Below, in pieces: positions 56,719 through 64,000 of a stretch of 64,000 nt of DNA. Origin of the DNA: Clostridium gasigenes (GTDB taxonomy: Bacteria > Bacillota > Clostridia > Clostridiales > Clostridiaceae); contig NZ_FNJM01000005.1 in assembly GCF_900104115.1 (NCBI RefSeq), positions 62,001 through 126,000 of the forward strand, in the 5' to 3' direction. The stretch's first letter is position 1; each line of letters starts with the position of its first letter. The notes under the pieces were generated by a model that saw only the letters and a program-made list of their open reading frames with translations, did no database searches and was not told the DNA's origin. Both the position numbers and the translations under genes were made by a program.

Positions 56719-56880
56719 ATGGAAAATGAATTAGTAAAATTATTAAATGAATATAAAGAAACAGAAGAAGCTTTGGGCTTAGGGATGGATTGGTTAATAG
56801 AAAAAGATTATGCAAAAGGGAAACTAGATTTAGTGAAAGTAATAATAGCTGATTTAGAAAAATTAACTAAGGAAGTTTAA
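56719..56880 (+). CDS. Small helical protein, 53 aa
   Basis: MENELVKLLNEYKETEEALG and the rest (53 residues) is acidic and predicted to be one or two helices, without cysteines or membrane span. GGGGTGAAA precedes the ATG, composition fits the genome and a strong terminator follows about 55 bases on. I do not recognise the family. It lies alone between glmS and a histidine kinase. Confidence 0.6.
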   Translation: MENELVKLLNEYKETEEALGLGMDWLIEKDYAKGKLDLVKVIIADLEKLTKEV

Positions 56881-56882
56881 TC

Positions 56883-56912
56883 TAACTATTTATTTTTTGA
56901 AGATACCTCAAT
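56883..56912. repeat. Dispersed intergenic repeat, copy 16 (right half)
   Basis: TAACTATTTATTTTTTGAAG then ATACCT is the typical right end. It starts two bases after the stop of the small gene; the left half, if any, is missing. Confidence 0.55.
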
Positions 56913-56935
56913 ATTAAAATACTCAAATATATATA

Positions 56936-56979
56936 GCTACACACTCATACATTTATTGTATGAGTGTGTAGCTTTTTTT
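56936..56979 (+). terminator. Strong intrinsic terminator
   Basis: A perfect 15-bp stem (GCTACACACTCATAC at 56936-56950 with its complement at 56958-56972), seven-base loop and seven Ts. Confidence 0.95.
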
Positions 56980-57054
56980 ATTTTAAAAGGTAATAAAATA
57001 ATGTGTATAATATTATTGAAAAATATAGTAAATATTGAGTTTAAAACAAATATC

Positions 57055-57168
57055 TTGACAGTATATGGATAAATAATTATATTGTATACAAGGATACTAT
57101 TAGGAAAAATTATATTATTTACAAAAAAACTATGCTAAAAATAAAGAAAAGTGTAGTTTTTTTGTAAA
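57055..57168 (+). promoter_or_regulatory. Promoter and leader hairpin of the orphan kinase
   Basis: TTGACA (57055-57060) and TATATT (57078-57083), 17-bp spacer. The leader contains a 15-bp perfect inverted repeat, TTTACAAAAAAACTA (57118-57132) and TAGTTTTTTTGTAAA (57154-57168). A second promoter, TTGTAA-N16-TATACT (57162-57189), overlaps the right arm. The hairpin might attenuate the upstream promoter. Confidence 0.5.
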
Positions 57169-57246
57169 TTTTGCTAAAAAATGTATACTAATGAAAAGAG
57201 ACAATGGTATTATGAAATAGTAACATTATGTTTAAATTGCTAATGA

Positions 57247-59661
57247 GTGAAGAGGGGAATGGATATAGGAATGGAAATGAGTTTAATAAATACTAAGGAT
57301 AAAAAGTTAATAAATAGAAAAATTAAAATAGTATTATTGTTATCTATAATTACAATATCTATATTTATTATCAATTTAATAAATATAGATAAAGTGAATA
57401 TATTTTCAAATGAAATGTGTAGTAGTATCATAAGCATAAATTATGTTCTTGCATTTATGGCTGTAATTACATGTTGGTTATATTACTACATGTATAAGAA
57501 AGATGAGTTTTTCGTAATAACATTACTTTATATAAGCATTGTTAGTGAATATTTATGCGAAACTATTTTTATGATAAAATCAGAACAAGTATCTAAAATG
57601 ATAGGTCTATTAATATTTACTTCAATATTTAGAATGATATTAATTACACTTATTATAAAAGAAGATAATAAATTAACTAAATGGTTAAATAAAAGAAGAG
57701 AACTATCGGTAATAATATCAGTAGTAGTGACTGTTGCTTTAATATTATTAGAAATACATTTTAAATATAGTAAGTTAATTATTAGTAGTAGAAACGTAAT
57801 TATAATTTTGAACTTAGGAATAATAGTTTATTACAGTATTGTTATGACTATATTAGCTATTAAAATTATCAAGAAAAGTGATTTTATATGGGGAATAATA
57901 ATAGCTAGTATAAATATGTTCATACTAAGAAAAATATATTCAATAATGGGTGTGTATAATTTTAATTTCAATGTTAATGTTAATTTATATTCTTGGTGCA
58001 AAATATTTACAGCGTGTGGTTTTTTTATATTAATAATAGGATTATTTATTGAAATAGTAAGTAGAGTTAAGGAAAATGAGGCTCTAAAGGAAGAACTTCA
58101 AGTGTTTTATAATTTAACTGATCAGAATCCTATAAATAATGTAATTATGTATAATGAAAAAAATGAAGTTATATATGCCAATAAATTAATGAGAGATAAT
58201 GGATATAGTGAAGGGAATGATAAAAATAATACATATAAAAATATAAATATATTAAATAATAATATAGATATTAAAGAAATTAATCAGATTAATATAAATA
58301 ATCAAAAGAATAGTAAAAATGTTTATTTTAAAGATATAATATTTTTAAAGAGTGGTAGTATAGTTAAATTAGATATTAGACAAGTTGAAATTAATAAGAC
58401 TAAATCAAGAAGAGTAGTATCTTTTAGAGATATTACGGAAGATTATAAAAGGAATAGAGAAATAAAAATAAATGAAAACAAATTTATAACTATGACTGAA
58501 AGTATTAAAGATATAATATATACTCTAGATTTAGATGGCAACATTACTTATGTAAATACTATGGTTGAGCAAGTTGTCGGATACTCTAAGGAAGAATTAA
58601 TAGGCGAAAAATACAATATTCTTTTAGATGAGATCCAGGAGAGTACATATAATTTCCTGAAAAACAATTATAAAGATAGTGCATTTATGGAGCACGATGT
58701 TGTGTGTAAAGATAAGAGTATAATTGTTATGGAATCGGTTGTTAGTAGAATTTATACTGACAACAACGAATTAGTTGGACATGTTATAGTTTCAAGAGAT
58801 ATTAGTTATAGAAATGAATTTGAATATTTAAAATTAAAATATAATGAAATGAAAGCTTATGACAAGATAAGAAATGAATTTTTTGCTAATTTATCTCATG
58901 AAATAAGGACACCTATAAATATAATTTATTCTTGTTTTCAATTATTGAGTATTCAGAAGGAAAACGGAGCTGAATCATTAGCTATCTATTATAATAAATA
59001 TGAGGGAACAATTAAACAAAATTGCTTTAGAATGTTAAGGCTCGTAAATAATTTAATAGATATTAGTAAAATAGATTCAGGATTCATAAAAATGAAATTT
59101 GGGAATCATAATATAATAAATTTAGTAGAAGATATAACTTTATCAATAGTACCCTATGTAGAAGCTAAAAAAATAAATATAATGTTTGATACAGAAGTGG
59201 AAGAATTAGAAATAAAGTGTGATCCAGATGAAATAGAGAGGGTTATGTTAAATATTATATCAAATGCTATAAAGTTTAATGATGTCGGTGGAAATATATT
59301 TGTAAATATATCAGTTAATGAAACTTGGGTAGAAATTAGTGTTAAAGATACTGGAATTGGAGTGTCAAAGGAGTTAAGAGAATACATATTTGAACGGTTT
59401 ATACAAAGTGATAAATCTTTAAACAGAAAAAAGGAAGGTAGTGGAATTGGACTGGCATTAGTTAAGTCTTTAGTGGAACTGCATAATGGAGAGGTTTACT
59501 TAAATGATAATGAAGGTAAAGGTAGTGAGTTTATAGTTAGATTACCTAATATTATTTGTGAGAACATTCAGGAAGAAGTTAAAAATATAAGTGGAAATAA
59601 TTCTAAGCCTACAGAAGAAAAAATATCTATAGAATTATCAGATATTTATGATTTATTATAA
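57247..59661 (+). CDS. Orphan membrane histidine kinase with PAS domains
   Basis: Sensor kinase of up to 804 residues with no adjacent response regulator. The first ~275 residues contain about seven or eight membrane spans, resembling the MASE3 sensor. Two PAS domains follow: a diverged one about 290-395 and a clear one about 415-525 (DIIYTLDLDGNITYVNTMVE then GYSKEELIG). HisKA has ANLSHEIRTPINI, and HATPase has GIGVSKELREYIFERF and GSGIGLALVKSL. The start is uncertain: GTG 57247 is the longest option, while ATG 57271 or 57277 follow AGAGGGG better. Confidence 0.85.
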   Translation: MKRGMDIGMEMSLINTKDKKLINRKIKIVLLLSIITISIFIINLINIDKVNIFSNEMCSSIISINYVLAFMAVITCWLYYYMYKKDEFFVITLLYISIVSEYLCETIFMIKSEQVSKMIGLLIFTSIFRMILITLIIKEDNKLTKWLNKRRELSVIISVVVTVALILLEIHFKYSKLIISSRNVIIILNLGIIVYYSIVMTILAIKIIKKSDFIWGIIIASINMFILRKIYSIMGVYNFNFNVNVNLYSWCKIFTACGFFILIIGLFIEIVSRVKENEALKEELQVFYNLTDQNPINNVIMYNEKNEVIYANKLMRDNGYSEGNDKNNTYKNINILNNNIDIKEINQININNQKNSKNVYFKDIIFLKSGSIVKLDIRQVEINKTKSRRVVSFRDITEDYKRNREIKINENKFITMTESIKDIIYTLDLDGNITYVNTMVEQVVGYSKEELIGEKYNILLDEIQESTYNFLKNNYKDSAFMEHDVVCKDKSIIVMESVVSRIYTDNNELVGHVIVSRDISYRNEFEYLKLKYNEMKAYDKIRNEFFANLSHEIRTPINIIYSCFQLLSIQKENGAESLAIYYNKYEGTIKQNCFRMLRLVNNLIDISKIDSGFIKMKFGNHNIINLVEDITLSIVPYVEAKKINIMFDTEVEELEIKCDPDEIERVMLNIISNAIKFNDVGGNIFVNISVNETWVEISVKDTGIGVSKELREYIFERFIQSDKSLNRKKEGSGIGLALVKSLVELHNGEVYLNDNEGKGSEFIVRLPNIICENIQEEVKNISGNNSKPTEEKISIELSDIYDLL

Positions 59662-59687
59662 ATTAATATTATAAGTATAAAAACCAT

Positions 59688-59746
59688 TAAGAGGTTATAG
59701 AAACTTTGCTTTTATAAAATTCCTATAACCTCTTAGTGATTTTTTT
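59688..59746. terminator. Bidirectional terminator between kinase and sirtuin
   Basis: A perfect 13-bp stem (TAAGAGGTTATAG at 59688-59700 with its complement at 59723-59735), a 22-base loop and T runs on both strands for the convergent genes. Confidence 0.88.
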
Positions 59747-60476
59747 ATTTCAGAACACAATACTCAAGTACTCTTCCTATTGGTTCATTTATTACTATTT
59801 CTGCTATGTTATCATATTGGGTCTCGGATTTATTTATAAGGATTAAATGTTTTCCTTTAAAATATTTAATAAATCCAGCAGCTGGATATACCATAAGAGA
59901 GGTTCCACCTATTATTAACACCTCAGCATTAGAGATAAGATCTATAGATTTATTAATTATATCTTCATCTAGTCCTTCTTCATAAAGAACAACATCAGGT
60001 TTTACTAAACCGTCACATTCCTTGCAATGTGGAATAATGCCTTCAAGTGAAAGTAATCCACATAGATCATAGAATTGTCCACAGCTAATGCAGTTGTTCC
60101 TGTGGATAGATCCATGAAGTTCTAATACATTTTTACTTCCTGCCATTTGATGAAGGCCATCAATATTTTGAGTTATAACACCTCTTAATTTACCTTTTTC
60201 CTCAAGTTTAGCTAGAGAAATATGTGCATTGTTTGGTTTTGCATTTTTATAAATTAACTTATCTTTATAAAATTTAAAAAATTCTTCTGTATGTTTAAAG
60301 AAAAAGCTATGAGAAACTAATTGCTCAGGAGTAAAATTTCTATTTAGATTTTCATTAAATAAACCAGTAGCACTTCTAAAATCGGGTATATTAGATTCAG
60401 TGCTTACGCCAGCACCACCAAAGAAAACTATGTTATTACTATTATCTATTATTTGTGATAACTTTTCTATACTCAT
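59745..60476 (-). CDS. cobB: NAD-dependent protein deacylase (sirtuin)
   Basis: Sir2-family deacetylase of 243 residues that removes acyl groups from lysines using NAD. GGAGVSTESNIPDFRS binds NAD, TQNIDGLHQMAG contains the conserved Asn-Ile-Asp, and His121 in LELHGSIH is the catalytic base. The zinc cysteines are Cys129, Cys132, Cys151 and Cys154. ATG 60476 has GGAG nine bases upstream; the longer in-frame TTG overlaps that site. Monocistronic. Confidence 0.93.
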   Translation of the reverse strand: MSIEKLSQIIDNSNNIVFFGGAGVSTESNIPDFRSATGLFNENLNRNFTPEQLVSHSFFFKHTEEFFKFYKDKLIYKNAKPNNAHISLAKLEEKGKLRGVITQNIDGLHQMAGSKNVLELHGSIHRNNCISCGQFYDLCGLLSLEGIIPHCKECDGLVKPDVVLYEEGLDEDIINKSIDLISNAEVLIIGGTSLMVYPAAGFIKYFKGKHLILINKSETQYDNIAEIVINEPIGRVLEYCVLK

Positions 60477-60621
60477 TATAAACAACTCCAAACTATATTT
60501 ATTACTTTTATTATTACATAATTAATGGGAAAAACAATGATTTTAATGTAAAAAATTAAGTCGTGATTAAGAAGTGGAAAAAGTGGTGATAATATAATAT
60601 ATAGGATAGGGGGAATAGTAA

Positions 60622-60774
60622 ATGATAAATTTTTTAATTAAGGTAAAATACTATGAAAAAAATAATAAGAATGGATATGATAATATTTTGTTTTATAAAT
60701 ATAGTGATTTTGGTAAATGGTTTATTAAAAATAGGGAAAATACAGAAATATTAGATGTTGTAGGAAGAGTTTAA
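60622..60774 (+). CDS. Small Lys/Tyr/Asn-rich protein, 50 aa
   Basis: MINFLIKVKYYEKNNKNGYD continues to ...DVVGRV, 50 residues, basic and aromatic. AGGGGGG lies eight bases before the ATG, and an intrinsic terminator (60782-60816) begins eight bases after its stop, a strong hint that it is a real transcription unit. No family is recognised. Confidence 0.6.
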   Translation: MINFLIKVKYYEKNNKNGYDNILFYKYSDFGKWFIKNRENTEILDVVGRV

Positions 60775-60781
60775 TAATATA

Positions 60782-60816
60782 AAAGCAGTATAACAAATAG
60801 TTATGCTGCTTTTTGA
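60782..60816 (+). terminator. Intrinsic terminator after the 50-aa gene
   Basis: Stem AAAGCAGTATAAC (60782-60794) with GTTATGCTGCTTT (60800-60812), one G-T pair, loop AAATA and a T run. Confidence 0.88.
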
Positions 60817-60964
60817 TTAATCTAAAAAAATAAGAAATATCTTTATTAGAAAGAGATACTTCTTTTTTATTTAACGGAGTATTAATCTTTTTGAAAAAGG
60901 AATTATAGTAAAAGTAGAAGCTTTTTAATAAAAAAAATTTAGTGTCAAAAATTATATTCTATCA

Positions 60965-60993
60965 TTGACTTTTTTAGTGAAAACGGATAAGAT
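60965..60993 (+). promoter_or_regulatory. Promoter of amt-glnB
   Basis: TTGACT (60965-60970) and TAAGAT (60988-60993) with a 17-bp spacer. The predicted start, near 61000, gives a leader of about 75 bases. Confidence 0.7.
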
Positions 60994-61009
60994 AATATTA
61001 ATATCAATG

Positions 61010-61056
61010 GAGATAATGTATTTGCCTACGGCTATATACATTATCTCTTTTTTTTT
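61010..61056 (+). terminator. Leader terminator (attenuator) before amt
   Basis: A perfect 12-bp stem (GAGATAATGTAT at 61010-61021 with ATACATTATCTC at 61036-61047), a 14-base loop and nine Ts lie between the promoter and the amt ribosome binding site. Unless bypassed it should stop transcription before amt. The loop contains TTGCCTACGGC, which could form a small inner stem. Confidence 0.85.
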
Positions 61057-61076
61057 ATAAAAAGGGGGCGTAGTAA

Positions 61077-62324
61077 ATGGGAATTAATTCAGGAGATAGC
61101 GCATTTATGTTAATAAGTGCAGCACTAGTATTTTTAATGACACCTGCTTTAGCTTTTTTCTATGGGGGAATGAGCGCACGTAAAAATGTATTAAACACAA
61201 TCTTCACATCTTTTATAATGTGTGGAATCTCATCGGTTCTATGGATTGTTATTGGATATTCATTATCTTTTGGTAAAGATATTCATGGTATAATTGGAGG
61301 ATTTAATTACTTGTTTTTTAACAATGTAAGCGTAGATCCGAATGTTATTTATGCATCAACTATACCAGAAACATTATTTGCTACTTTTCAAATGATGTTT
61401 TCAATAGTTGCACCTGCACTCATAACAGGAGCGTTAGTGGGTAGAATGAAATTTTCTTCATTGCTAATGTTTATAACATCATGGCTTTTCTTAGTATATT
61501 ACCCACTTACACATATGGTATGGGGAGATGGCGGGTTAATTAGAGCGTTAGGTGCAGTAGATTTTGCTGGAGGAAATGTAGTGCATATTAGTTCAGGAAT
61601 AACAGGATTAGTAGTTTGTATTATGATAGGCAAAAGAAGAGGTCATGGAATGGTAAGTTATAAACCACATAATATACCATTTGTAGTTCTAGGGGCGGGA
61701 TTACTTTGGTTTGGATGGTTTGGTTTTAATTCAGGGAGTGCATTAGGGTCAGGAACTTTAGCTATTACTGCATTTTTAACAACTAATACCTCTGCTGCTG
61801 CAGGGCTATTATCCTGGATATTAATAGAAAAAATTAAAAATGGTAAACCAACATTATTAGGAGCAGCTACTGGAGCTGTAGTAGGATTAGTAGCGATAAC
61901 ACCTGCTGCTGGATTTGTTCCAATTTGGGCATCTTTAATAATTGGTGCTTTAGTTAGTCCTATATGTTTCTTTTTTATGACAACTGTAAAAAAGAAATTT
62001 GGTTATGATGATGCTTTAGATGCTTTTGGTTGTCATGGTATTGGCGGAATTTGGGGAGGTATAGCAACTGGTTTATTTGCTAATACTTCAATAAATCCAT
62101 CATTGCAAGGAAATGGATTGTTTTATGGTGATACGAAATTGTTTGTTGCTCAAATAATTAGTATTGTTATCACAATTGCAATAACTGCAAGTATGAGCTT
62201 TATTATTATGAGTATTATAAAACTATTTATGGATGTAAGAGTATCTAAATTTGATGAAGCTAATGGACTAGATTTATCAGAACATGATGAATCTGCTTAT
62301 CCAGCATATATTGGACTAGATTAG
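61077..62324 (+). CDS. amt: Ammonium transporter
   Basis: Membrane channel for ammonium/ammonia, 415 residues and eleven predicted helices. Family motifs DSAFMLISAALVFLMTPALA, FFYGGMSARKNVLNT, the AVDFAGGNVVHISSGITGLV region and DALDAFGCHGIGGIWGGI, which holds a pore His, are all present. AAGGGGGCG precedes the ATG. glnB follows after 10 bases, the standard pair. Expression should depend on escape from the leader terminator. Confidence 0.96.
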   Translation: MGINSGDSAFMLISAALVFLMTPALAFFYGGMSARKNVLNTIFTSFIMCGISSVLWIVIGYSLSFGKDIHGIIGGFNYLFFNNVSVDPNVIYASTIPETLFATFQMMFSIVAPALITGALVGRMKFSSLLMFITSWLFLVYYPLTHMVWGDGGLIRALGAVDFAGGNVVHISSGITGLVVCIMIGKRRGHGMVSYKPHNIPFVVLGAGLLWFGWFGFNSGSALGSGTLAITAFLTTNTSAAAGLLSWILIEKIKNGKPTLLGAATGAVVGLVAITPAAGFVPIWASLIIGALVSPICFFFMTTVKKKFGYDDALDAFGCHGIGGIWGGIATGLFANTSINPSLQGNGLFYGDTKLFVAQIISIVITIAITASMSFIIMSIIKLFMDVRVSKFDEANGLDLSEHDESAYPAYIGLD

Positions 62325-62334
62325 GGGGTATTGT

Positions 62335-62673
62335 ATGAAAAAAATTGAAGCTATTATTAGGCCAACAAAACTAGAGGAACTTAAAGAAGCTTTAAAGGAA
62401 GGTCAAATTAATGGAATAACTATATCTCAAGTAATGGGATGCGGACAACAATTAGGTTGGTCAGAGTATTATAGAGGAAATGAGGTTTTAATACATTTCC
62501 TTCCTAAGGTAGAAATAAAAATTGTTGTTGAAGACTACAAAGTAAATGAGGTAGTAAAACTTATAATAGATGTAACTAGAACTGGAGAAGCTGGAGATGG
62601 AAAGATATTTATAAGTGATATTTCTGAAGTTATAAGGATAAGAACTGGAGAGACTGGAAAAGAAGCTTTATAG
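62335..62673 (+). CDS. glnB: Nitrogen regulatory PII protein
   Basis: Trimeric signal protein of 112 residues that usually blocks Amt under nitrogen excess and reads 2-oxoglutarate and ATP/ADP. MKKIEAIIRPTKLEELKEAL and the C-terminal TRTGEAGDGKIFISDISEVI are typical. The T-loop reads WSEYYRGNEVLIHF; the residue equal to Escherichia coli Tyr51, the uridylylation site, is Val51. Control is therefore by ligand binding alone, or at another site. It overlaps no other gene; GGGGG precedes the ATG. Confidence 0.94.
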   Translation: MKKIEAIIRPTKLEELKEALKEGQINGITISQVMGCGQQLGWSEYYRGNEVLIHFLPKVEIKIVVEDYKVNEVVKLIIDVTRTGEAGDGKIFISDISEVIRIRTGETGKEAL

Positions 62674-62738
62674 GAAATAAAATCAGACGTAGTTGTAATA
62701 GGACTTAGTCTTTATGAACTAAATTTAGAATTGACATT

Positions 62739-62780
62739 AATACTGCATTATTCATAAATGAATTTGCAGTATTTTTTTAT
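62739..62780 (+). terminator. Intrinsic terminator of amt-glnB
   Basis: Stem AATACTGCA (62739-62747) with TGCAGTATT (62765-62773), an extra inner ATTCAT/ATGAAT pairing, and a seven-base T run. Confidence 0.92.
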
Positions 62781-62926
62781 TCGAATGTTAATAATTATAA
62801 ATTAAGGGTTAAAGGGTAGTTATAGTAATAGAACTTATTATATATTTTTCTATAGAGCATGTAGTTATAACCTATTGAAATAAAAAATTAAAAGATAAAT
62901 ATTAAATATATTTTATGGTTATACTA
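62781..62926. other. Non-coding gap
   Basis: AT-rich; no gene, repeat or structure was recognised. Confidence 0.5.
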
Positions 62927-62955
62927 TTGACAGAGAGATTAGTTTATTATAAGAT
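62927..62955 (+). promoter_or_regulatory. Promoter of the DUF3793 gene
   Basis: TTGACA (62927-62932) and TAAGAT (62950-62955) with a 17-bp spacer. Confidence 0.75.
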
Positions 62956-62999
62956 GTAGTTGAGAATGAATTTCAACAACGATTAAAGGGGTGAGAACT

Positions 63000-63617
63000 T
63001 TGTGTATAGATTTTTATAAAAAATTAAATTCATTTGAAGGAAAAGACTACATAGAAAACTTTTTAGTTTATAGTCTTTCACTTGTAATTGCAGGATCAAA
63101 GCCAGCAGCTACAGTAACCTTCAAAAAGAAGGGTGAAAATCTATATGATAAGTGGATCACCTATGGAAGAGATTTTATAAGAAAAATTGATTTAGATTTT
63201 ATAGAATTGAGAGATTGTGATGATGCTGTAATAGTTATGATATTTAGTGAGGTATCTTTAAAAGAAAATCTATTTAAAGAAAGTCACATAGAGTTCTTAG
63301 CAGCGTTAGGTTACTTAAAAAATGGAGAACTATGGGATTATTTAACAATGTTGGAGACTAGATATGATTTATATAATTGTCCACATGAGTTAGGTTTATT
63401 CTTAGGGATACCAGTTAAAGATGTTAAAGATTTTATGGAATGTACAAATAAAAAATGTTTAATGTGTGGTTATTGGAAAGTTTACAATGACCACAAAAAA
63501 GCTCAAATCATATTTAACCACTATGATTGTATAAAAGAGCATACTGTACAACACATGCTAAAGGGCAATACCTCTATTGACCTGGCATTCAACTTGAAAA
63601 ATTTTTTTATTCCCTAA
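63000..63617 (+). CDS. DUF3793 family protein
   Basis: A protein of about 205 residues with the DUF3793 pattern: NFLVYSLSLVIAGSKPAATV near the N terminus, NCPHELGLFLGIPVKDVKDF, the Cys pair CTNKKCLMCGYWKVYND and a C-terminal FNHYDCIKEHTVQHMLKG. The Cys/His set suggests metal binding, and such proteins often occur with iron or flavin genes in clostridia, but no function is established. The probable start is TTG 63000 behind AAAGGGGTGAG; GTG 62991 overlaps that site. Confidence 0.8.
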   Translation: MCIDFYKKLNSFEGKDYIENFLVYSLSLVIAGSKPAATVTFKKKGENLYDKWITYGRDFIRKIDLDFIELRDCDDAVIVMIFSEVSLKENLFKESHIEFLAALGYLKNGELWDYLTMLETRYDLYNCPHELGLFLGIPVKDVKDFMECTNKKCLMCGYWKVYNDHKKAQIIFNHYDCIKEHTVQHMLKGNTSIDLAFNLKNFFIP

Positions 63618-63663
63618 TTAGTACATCCATAAACTTTATATAAATCTATAATTTATAGATAAG

Positions 63664-63697
63664 AAAGAGCACACTAGTACATCGGTGTGCTTTTTTT
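63664..63697 (+). terminator. Intrinsic terminator after DUF3793
   Basis: Stem GCACAC (63669-63674) with GTGTGC (63685-63690), extended by flanking A/T pairs, ten-base loop and seven Ts. Confidence 0.88.
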
Positions 63698-63705
63698 CAT
63701 TTGGA

Positions 63706-63754
63706 TATAGAAGATATTATTTTAACTAGTTATTTTCTTGAAGATATCTAATAA
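63706..63754. repeat. Dispersed intergenic repeat, copy 17
   Basis: Right end AACTAGTTATTTTCTTGAAG then ATATCTAATAA is typical. The left arm, AGAAGATATTATTTTAAC, is shortened. Confidence 0.55.
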
Positions 63755-63826
63755 TAAAGAGGAATCATAGAAATTAATAATTAATAATGTTATAATGTTC
63801 TTTATCAGAGAAATAGGAGGATAATT

Positions 63827-64000
63827 ATGGGGGTTAAAGTAATAACAGATAGTACTTCATACCTATCTGGAGAAATGATAAATAAATATGATATTTCAGT
63901 AGTATCTTTAAATGTTACATTAAATAATAAGAGTATAAGAGAAGTGGATATAACTAATGAAGAATTTTACAAATTAATGGATGAAGTTAAAGAATTTCCA
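63827..64000 (+). CDS. DegV family fatty-acid-binding protein, 3' end outside window
   Basis: Only the first 58 residues are visible. MGVKVITDSTSYLSGEMINK followed by SVVSLNVTLNNKSI and EEFYKLMDEVKEFP matches the N terminus of DegV proteins, which bind fatty acids (FakB type). AGGAGG precedes the ATG by six bases, and a TATAAT lies at 63790-63795. The gene runs on past base 64000, so neither length nor C terminus can be judged. Confidence 0.85.
   Translation, partial: MGVKVITDSTSYLSGEMINKYDISVVSLNVTLNNKSIREVDITNEEFYKLMDEVKEFP

Noticed and set aside
60838..60875. Possible second terminator after the 50-aa gene
   Set aside because: The AAATATCTTT/AAGAGATACTT pairing is weak and imperfect; the strong terminator at 60782 already explains the end.

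Overview
The window is chromosomal DNA of a low-GC Gram-positive anaerobe, almost certainly Clostridium sensu stricto (cluster I) or a close relative. This rests on the extreme A+T content, purine-rich AGGAGG ribosome binding sites, the order rpoA-rplQ-ecfA1-ecfA2-ecfT-truA-rplM-rpsI, a ptb-buk butyrate operon, [4Fe-4S] fumarase, spore genes (cwlD behind a near-perfect SigG promoter) and DUF1540/DUF3793 proteins. No phage, plasmid, CRISPR, rRNA or tRNA gene was seen. Species cannot be named from sequence alone.

Layout. 1-5.8 kb: end of the ribosomal/RNA polymerase operon, ECF vitamin-transporter core, truA, L13 and S9. 6-11 kb: Na/phosphate transporter, cwlD, two-subunit fumarase. 11-19 kb: YitT protein, two-component system, ArsC-like protein, class Ia ribonucleotide reductase under two NrdR boxes. 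19-25.5 kb: PTS enzyme I, paired chromate-transporter halves, TPR protein, isoaspartyl dipeptidase, SleB-like hydrolase. 25.6-39 kb: coiled-coil membrane protein, cdaA-cdaR, FAD protein, ptb-buk, ABC exporter, AIM24, YerC, glmM. 39-49.5 kb: a T-box leader with an apparent isoleucine specifier, then ilvH-cimA-leuC-leuD-leuB-ilvD-ilvB-ilvC. 49.7-54.3 kb: secreted thioester-domain protein, GIY-YIG protein, SAM-riboswitch metI-metC, two DUF1540 proteins. 54.6-64 kb: glmS ribozyme and glmS, membrane histidine kinase, sirtuin, amt-glnB behind a leader terminator, DUF3793, and the start of a degV gene.

How the genes work together. The branched-chain operon encodes citramalate synthase, not isopropylmalate synthase, so LeuCD and LeuB would make 2-oxobutyrate from pyruvate for isoleucine; this fits an ATC specifier. 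CdaA/CdaR, GlmM and GlmS link c-di-AMP with amino-sugar supply, but here they are dispersed instead of contiguous. Amt/PII, S-box, T-box, NrdR and the glmS ribozyme give five separate nutrient-sensing switches.

The most notable unexplained signal is a family of short intergenic palindromic repeats: about 18 full or partial copies in 64 kb. They share a terminal motif (TAGGCATnT) and an inner AAAAAATAAC/GTTATTTTTT stem. Several abut or supply the stop codon of the preceding gene, and two lie inside the hairpin of a transcription terminator. They look like a small non-autonomous element that has spread through 3' untranslated regions.
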